Shown here in pieces: positions 7,037-10,696 of a stretch of DNA of 10,696 nt (the stretch's first letter is position 1; each line of letters begins with the position of its first letter). The notes beneath the pieces were generated by a model. The model made no database searches and had not been told where the DNA came from. It saw only the letters and a program-made list of their open reading frames with translations. Source of the stretch: Cerioporus squamosus (Eukaryota; Basidiomycota; Agaricomycetes; Polyporales; Polyporaceae); the NCBI GenBank assembly GCA_022592435.1, contig JABYQS010000950.1, positions 1 to 10,696 on the forward strand, written 5' to 3'. Made by a program: the position numbers and the translations under genes.

Positions 7037-9100
7037 TCAAGACTGCGGCCCAAGTCCGAGTGAGAAGACCAGTAGCTCGGTTCCGTTCTGAGCTGGCAGG
7101 GCCGCCCGCATCGTGCACATACGCCCCGATCTCTCGTCGACTGCGAACCCGCCCTGCATATACGGAGGCATCTCCACGCCGGCTTCGCGAAGCTTCAGGT
7201 CATAGCGACTGACTGGGGATCCCGACGAGTTCGAGAGCGGCTCGTGAGCGTGAGCGTCCGGGATGCAGTCTTCCCCGAACTGAAGGACAACAGTGTGAAG
7301 TCAAAGTCGTCGGCGGTGCGTAGGTCGTCGCTTTCGCTCTTGAGGAGGGCGTGTTTCCGTCCCAGCCATATCTCTGTGAACTTGTGCCAGCCGGGCAGAT
7401 GGGGCGCTGTGATTCTGGAGGCGTGCGCGGTCGGGCGCCGTGCTGTGGAACCGCAGGCTTCCCTGCAATATCTCTTCTGGGAAGAGGAAGATGCAGACTT
7501 GTCCCTCCCCCCACCAGTGACGGAGCAGGAGGATGGTGAAACCGTGGATAGGGTCGAAGTGCACCTTCTGAGAGTCAAACTCGCCCAAGGGACACGAGGA
7601 TCGGGTAGCGGGTCGCTTTCAGACTCGGCGATAGGGGAGCCGAGAGAGAGATAGTCGTCTGCGCCGGAGCTATCCACGGACGAGAGAAGCATGTCCTCCG
7701 AGAAGCTGTAGGATTGGACTACGTATGTGGAGGCTGTGCGACCCAGGAGATACAGATGGTCGTCGTGGGCGTACGCCTTGACGCTGATGAAAGGCTGAAT
7801 GAACATCGTGTCAGTGTCAGCACTTGAGGACGTCTATGGAATTTACCTCCGTATAACAAGGATCCAACCACCGCCCGGTGGTCCCAGAGAGGTGTACGAG
7901 GTTGATCCGCTCATAGCCAGGTAGAGGGAATCTGGGATTGAGCTGTTCGTTATACTCGCCGGCACTTTCGTCGTAGTCTCCTCGCGGTCGATCCAATTCC
8001 TGCAACGTACAAGCAATGATGTCGCCGGCGAGGGCTGTGCGCCGATAGCTCGATCCACGTCTCCCAGTCTACTGGTTTCCCTTCGGGTAATGGCGGGATG
8101 GCGCCATGACTCGGCGATGATCCTCTCGTACGCAGGATCCGCACCAGGAACCGCGGGGTCGCCCTCTGCCAATTGGATGTCGTAGCATTCGATCGCACTG
8201 GTGATCAATCAGGTATCAGGATTATGCTTGGCACATACTGAAAAGATACCCACTACTCTTCACACCCTCTCCGTCGAAGCGAGCACGATCCTCCCCACGG
8301 TACCGGTTTTAGTTTTGCTGCAGCACGACATCATCCACCACCCATCCGACCCGCATACTGGTCCGCAGTATGCGCGCGCGGAGTCGTTGGATCACGTATC
8401 GACCAGACGTCGATCGTCGTCTGATCACCGAATCCTTGTCGACACCCTGGCCGTTCTGAGTATTCGCACATAGGAGCGAGGAGAACGAGGATGCCTCCTC
8501 CAGGGAAGAGGCGTTTCTCCATCCTGAATGGGTCATCTGTTCCGGTAAGGACTGAACGAGCGATGAGTTTGAAGTCAGGCATTGAAGACTGGACGTCGTG
8601 AGCGAAGGAAGGAGCGGCTAGATGACTGACTGTGTTGTAAGTCGGCAAGCTGAATGGTGAGGAAGCAGACAGCATCGTCTAGCGCTCACCTGAAATACAG
8701 AGCCTGAGGGTCTGAATGTGGAAGGGCAGAGGACGTGAGTTCCTGGCATCACTGCCCTTATATCATGACTAAAATCCACACAGCGCCACATCATTGTCCC
8801 ATGCAGTGTGACGCAACCGGGCGGCTCGACATATTGGCAACCGATATGCACACCGCGGGGAGCGAGTGCTTTCGTAGCCCAGAACATTGGTGACACTGTG
8901 CCCTGACTCTGCGAAGTACGAGGTTTTCCCAAGTCCGAGTTCAGCACAAGAGCAACGCTGATGCACCAGTCTGGCCCACCCATAATCGAGACGAGATGGT
9001 CGTGAGGTCACGAAGCGCGAAGATCTACCTACAAGTCGGCAGACTACATAGACAGTCAGGGAGCTGGTTACCGGTGAGGGAGGGCCAGATGACTCACAAG
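7037..9100 (-). pseudogene. F-box-like family 1 protein, decayed copy Z
   Basis: Minus-strand coding blocks appear in order from high to low coordinate: HDHLVSIMGGPDWC (about 8985), FRMEKRLFPGGGILVLLAP (about 8520), IECYDIQLAEGDPAVPGADP (about 8180), PEGKPVDWETWIEL (about 8060), LQELDRPRGDYDESAGEY (about 7990), GYERINLVHLSG then a 55-60-nt intron, PFISVKAYAHDDHLYLLGRT (about 7790), QKVHFDPIHGFTILLLRHWW (about 7570), WHKFTEIWLGRKHALLKSES (about 7370), YDLKLREAGVEMPPYMQGGF (about 7190), and an end at LVFSLGLGPQS with TGA (7039-7037). Phrases such as 'GGGILVLL', 'IECYDIQ' and the SGRM ending recall the propeller-like part of Agaricomycete F-box proteins, which would select ubiquitin-ligase substrates. 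I see no N-terminal F-box, so this is inference. Frame breaks near 7575, 7230, 8030 and 8100 argue for a pseudogene. Confidence 0.5.
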
Positions 9101-9239
9101 TATGTCCAGCGCGGTCCCGATGTCGTGTACGCCGAGTGTCGAATATCGAGTCTGACGCCGCTGCTACTACGGAAGCTTGAGACGTTGACGATTGTCTTCT
9201 ATCTGCTCTCCTCGACCAGACGAGAGGGCCGGGCCAGCG

Positions 9240-9600
9240 ACGTTCGGTACGAACTGCTCTATTAAGCACATCGGTCGATATCGAGAAGGGCTCATCGTTC
9301 GCGAAAAGCTGCATCGAGGAGAGCGTCAGATAGGTACGCTCCGGTTTCACGAGCGCGAAGATTTACAATAGCATCATGAAGAGGCTGTCTCGTCTGCGTA
9401 GGCGATGACTGGGTTGGAGAACGAGATACGGAGCGCTAAGCTCGAGCTCTACTGCGCATGCCCGGCTGTCGTTTCGTATATTCTCTCCTATAGGTGCTGG
9501 GAGTCTGCGGAGGTCGATCTTATAAATTTGAGTAGGTTGCGAGGACCTGAGGGACGTGAGGTCGTCATCGGCCAGAAGGTGCAACATACCCCGGAGAAAT
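9240..9600 (-). pseudogene. Minus-strand coding remnant with in-frame stop
   Basis: One minus-strand frame reads SQPTQIYKIDLRRLP (about 9525), then RDSLFMMLL, a TAA at 9365-9363, and continues in the same frame as IFALVKPERTYLTLSSMQLF and ANDEPFSISTDVL to about 9262. A single stop in an otherwise plausible stretch suggests a nonsense mutation. 'QIYKIDL' resembles a strand of the same propeller-like F-box proteins as copy Z, so this may be its upstream part, but no splice connection could be established. A short intron covering the stop is not excluded. Confidence 0.4.
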
Positions 9601-9719
9601 CAGTGGACGCATATGCTGTGCTGGTCGAGATGACGTGTATCTTTCGCTGTGAAGTCGAGCCTGGGCTCATGACATAGCAGGAAAACCGCTCTTGGAAGGA
9701 ATCATATTGGGGTCTTCGA

Positions 9720-10200
9720 CGGGCTACATACACAAGAAACATGGTAGGAACTCGCACCTGGATCAACAAGGACTCGACCCACGAGGGTGAAATCGGAGTC
9801 ATCGGACTCTGTGCCGTTCAGCCATGTCTGGCTGGTAGTGGGAGCATTGTAGGCCGTTCAGATACACATCGCGCGTTGTTGCAAGCTCGTCGGCGTTGGT
9901 GCTCACGAGCGTGAATTTCGATGGAGAGAACGGGGGCACGGATCTCTGGGGTTGGCGAGTAACACTGTCTGTGTTGTCCTGGAGGTCGCAAGTGTGCTCG
10001 ACGATTGGCGCATTTCGATGAGGAGTCGGCAAGAGAGAAGACGAAGCAGATATCGTCGTCGTCGTCGTCGTCGTCGTCATGGCGGAGCGCCCAATGGCAA
10101 CGTCGAGCAGCGCCGGCGGCTATGTATCAGGCTCGCGCGCGCGGCAAGTTCACCTTCGTCGATGTTGACCTCCCACTCGATGCATACCTCAACCAAACCT
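9720..10200 (-). pseudogene. Unknown minus-strand gene fragment, family 2 copy B
   Basis: This is the second copy of the family at 1-520. The minus strand reads DLQDNTDS, then FSPSKFTLVSTNADELATTR and DVYLNGLQ (about 9985-9850), then in a shifted frame TWLNGTESDDSDFTLVGRVL and DPGASSYHVSCV (about 9825-9735). Relative to copy A it has an in-frame 9-nt gain (three codons, within SDDSD) and an 11-nt loss after NGLQ, which explains the frame shift. Upstream, beyond a (TCG)n tract, LLDVA (about 10105) matches MLDVA of copy A. It lies just upstream (minus strand) of the 9240-9600 remnant and copy Z, so it might be the 5' part of that gene or a separate neighbour. Function unknown. Confidence 0.5.
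10053..10078. repeat. (TCG)n microsatellite
   Basis: Almost nine uninterrupted TCG units. The minus-strand reading is a threonine or aspartate run depending on frame. It stands at the same relative place as the GGT/GTC tract of copy A (366-402). Confidence 0.9.
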
Positions 10201-10696
10201 CAACAGGACGACAGTCTCGGTACCATGACAGTAGGCGATGAGGCTCACGAATACTTATTCTTGATAGCGTTACATGCACACAAGGAAACATGTCAAAGAC
10301 TTGCAATCACATTCTATGCTCTGTAAGGAGGGAGGAAGGCATGTTGGTCTAGACGCTACTCCCTGCTTATGTTCGCTGATGGGACGGCAAAGCTTTCTAT
10401 ATGCCAAAGCTCCTGTTGCCCTTCACCAACAATCTCTCCTCCTACTGAATGGTCTGCGGCGACATTTTGGGCTCAGAGGGCTCATCCTTCGTCATACGTC
10501 TACTGCTGGCCCCATTCCATCTCCGACATAGTTCACTTCGGTGCACTTAGGGAGGCTCCGGAATTGCAGCGACTGCGAAGTTACCCTCACACCTGATGGT
10601 GCTTACAAGACTCTTACACGCCACTTGCTTCGCCGAACAGGCGGGACATAACCTACGCTGTCCTTTGGCTTCATGCCAGTCTCCCTCCCCCGTCTC
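10201..10696. other. Right edge without supported gene
   Basis: Only short frames without recognisable features occur. Around 10340-10460 there is faint similarity to 780-890 (blocks ACTCCCT, GATGG, TATGcCAAaGCTCCTG and TGAATGGtCT), consistent with the family 2 duplication reaching this far. The remainder is unassigned. Confidence 0.3.

Noticed and set aside
9952..10326. 124-residue plus-strand frame with a poly-arginine run
   Set aside because: The run comes from the (TCG)n microsatellite, and the surrounding family 2 homology supports the minus strand.

Overview
The window looks like nuclear DNA of a mushroom-forming basidiomycete (Agaricomycetes). The two clear genes are cut by many short introns (about 49 to 71 nt) with GT(A/G)xGT-type donors and CAG/TAG/AAG acceptors, and their proteins resemble fungal families. 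There are no bacterial-style operons, and I see no rRNA gene, CRISPR array or convincing full tRNA gene.

The centre holds two convergent genes. On the plus strand (2758-4997) is a twelve-exon type-B carboxylesterase/lipase of about 547 residues, with a hydrophobic N-terminus, an oxyanion-hole GGAF, a GESAG nucleophile elbow, an acidic DEG motif and a catalytic HGSD histidine. Its tenth exon does not read through as the family requires: either there is a one-base frameshift near 4385-4415, or the intron acceptor lies downstream and removes a conserved segment. On the minus strand (6194-5345) is an intact four-exon glutathione S-transferase of 213 residues, phi-like. The GST gene sits between two diverged direct repeats (about 5100-5275 and 6650-6812).

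Both flanks are dominated by decayed minus-strand copies of unknown genes. One copy spans about 7037-9100 and reads like a basidiomycete F-box-type protein with propeller-like repeats. It has several frameshifts, and its C-terminus has a paralogous fragment at 1944-2124. A second family appears at both ends of the window (about 1-520 and 9720-10200). Its two copies differ mostly at third codon positions of the minus strand, so it was once coding. The window is therefore a mosaic of tandemly duplicated, decaying family genes interrupted by the esterase-GST pair.

Between 1357 and 1612 lies a compact non-coding island of duplicated 21-23-nt modules and perfect hairpins. One module carries an exact match to the RNA polymerase III A-box consensus, and the second copy of the module is split by a 54-nt insert with matching inverted ends. 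This is the least explained structure in the window. Other stretches (roughly 1130-1356, 1613-1943, 2125-2757, 6331-6650 and 10200-10696) show no gene I can support.
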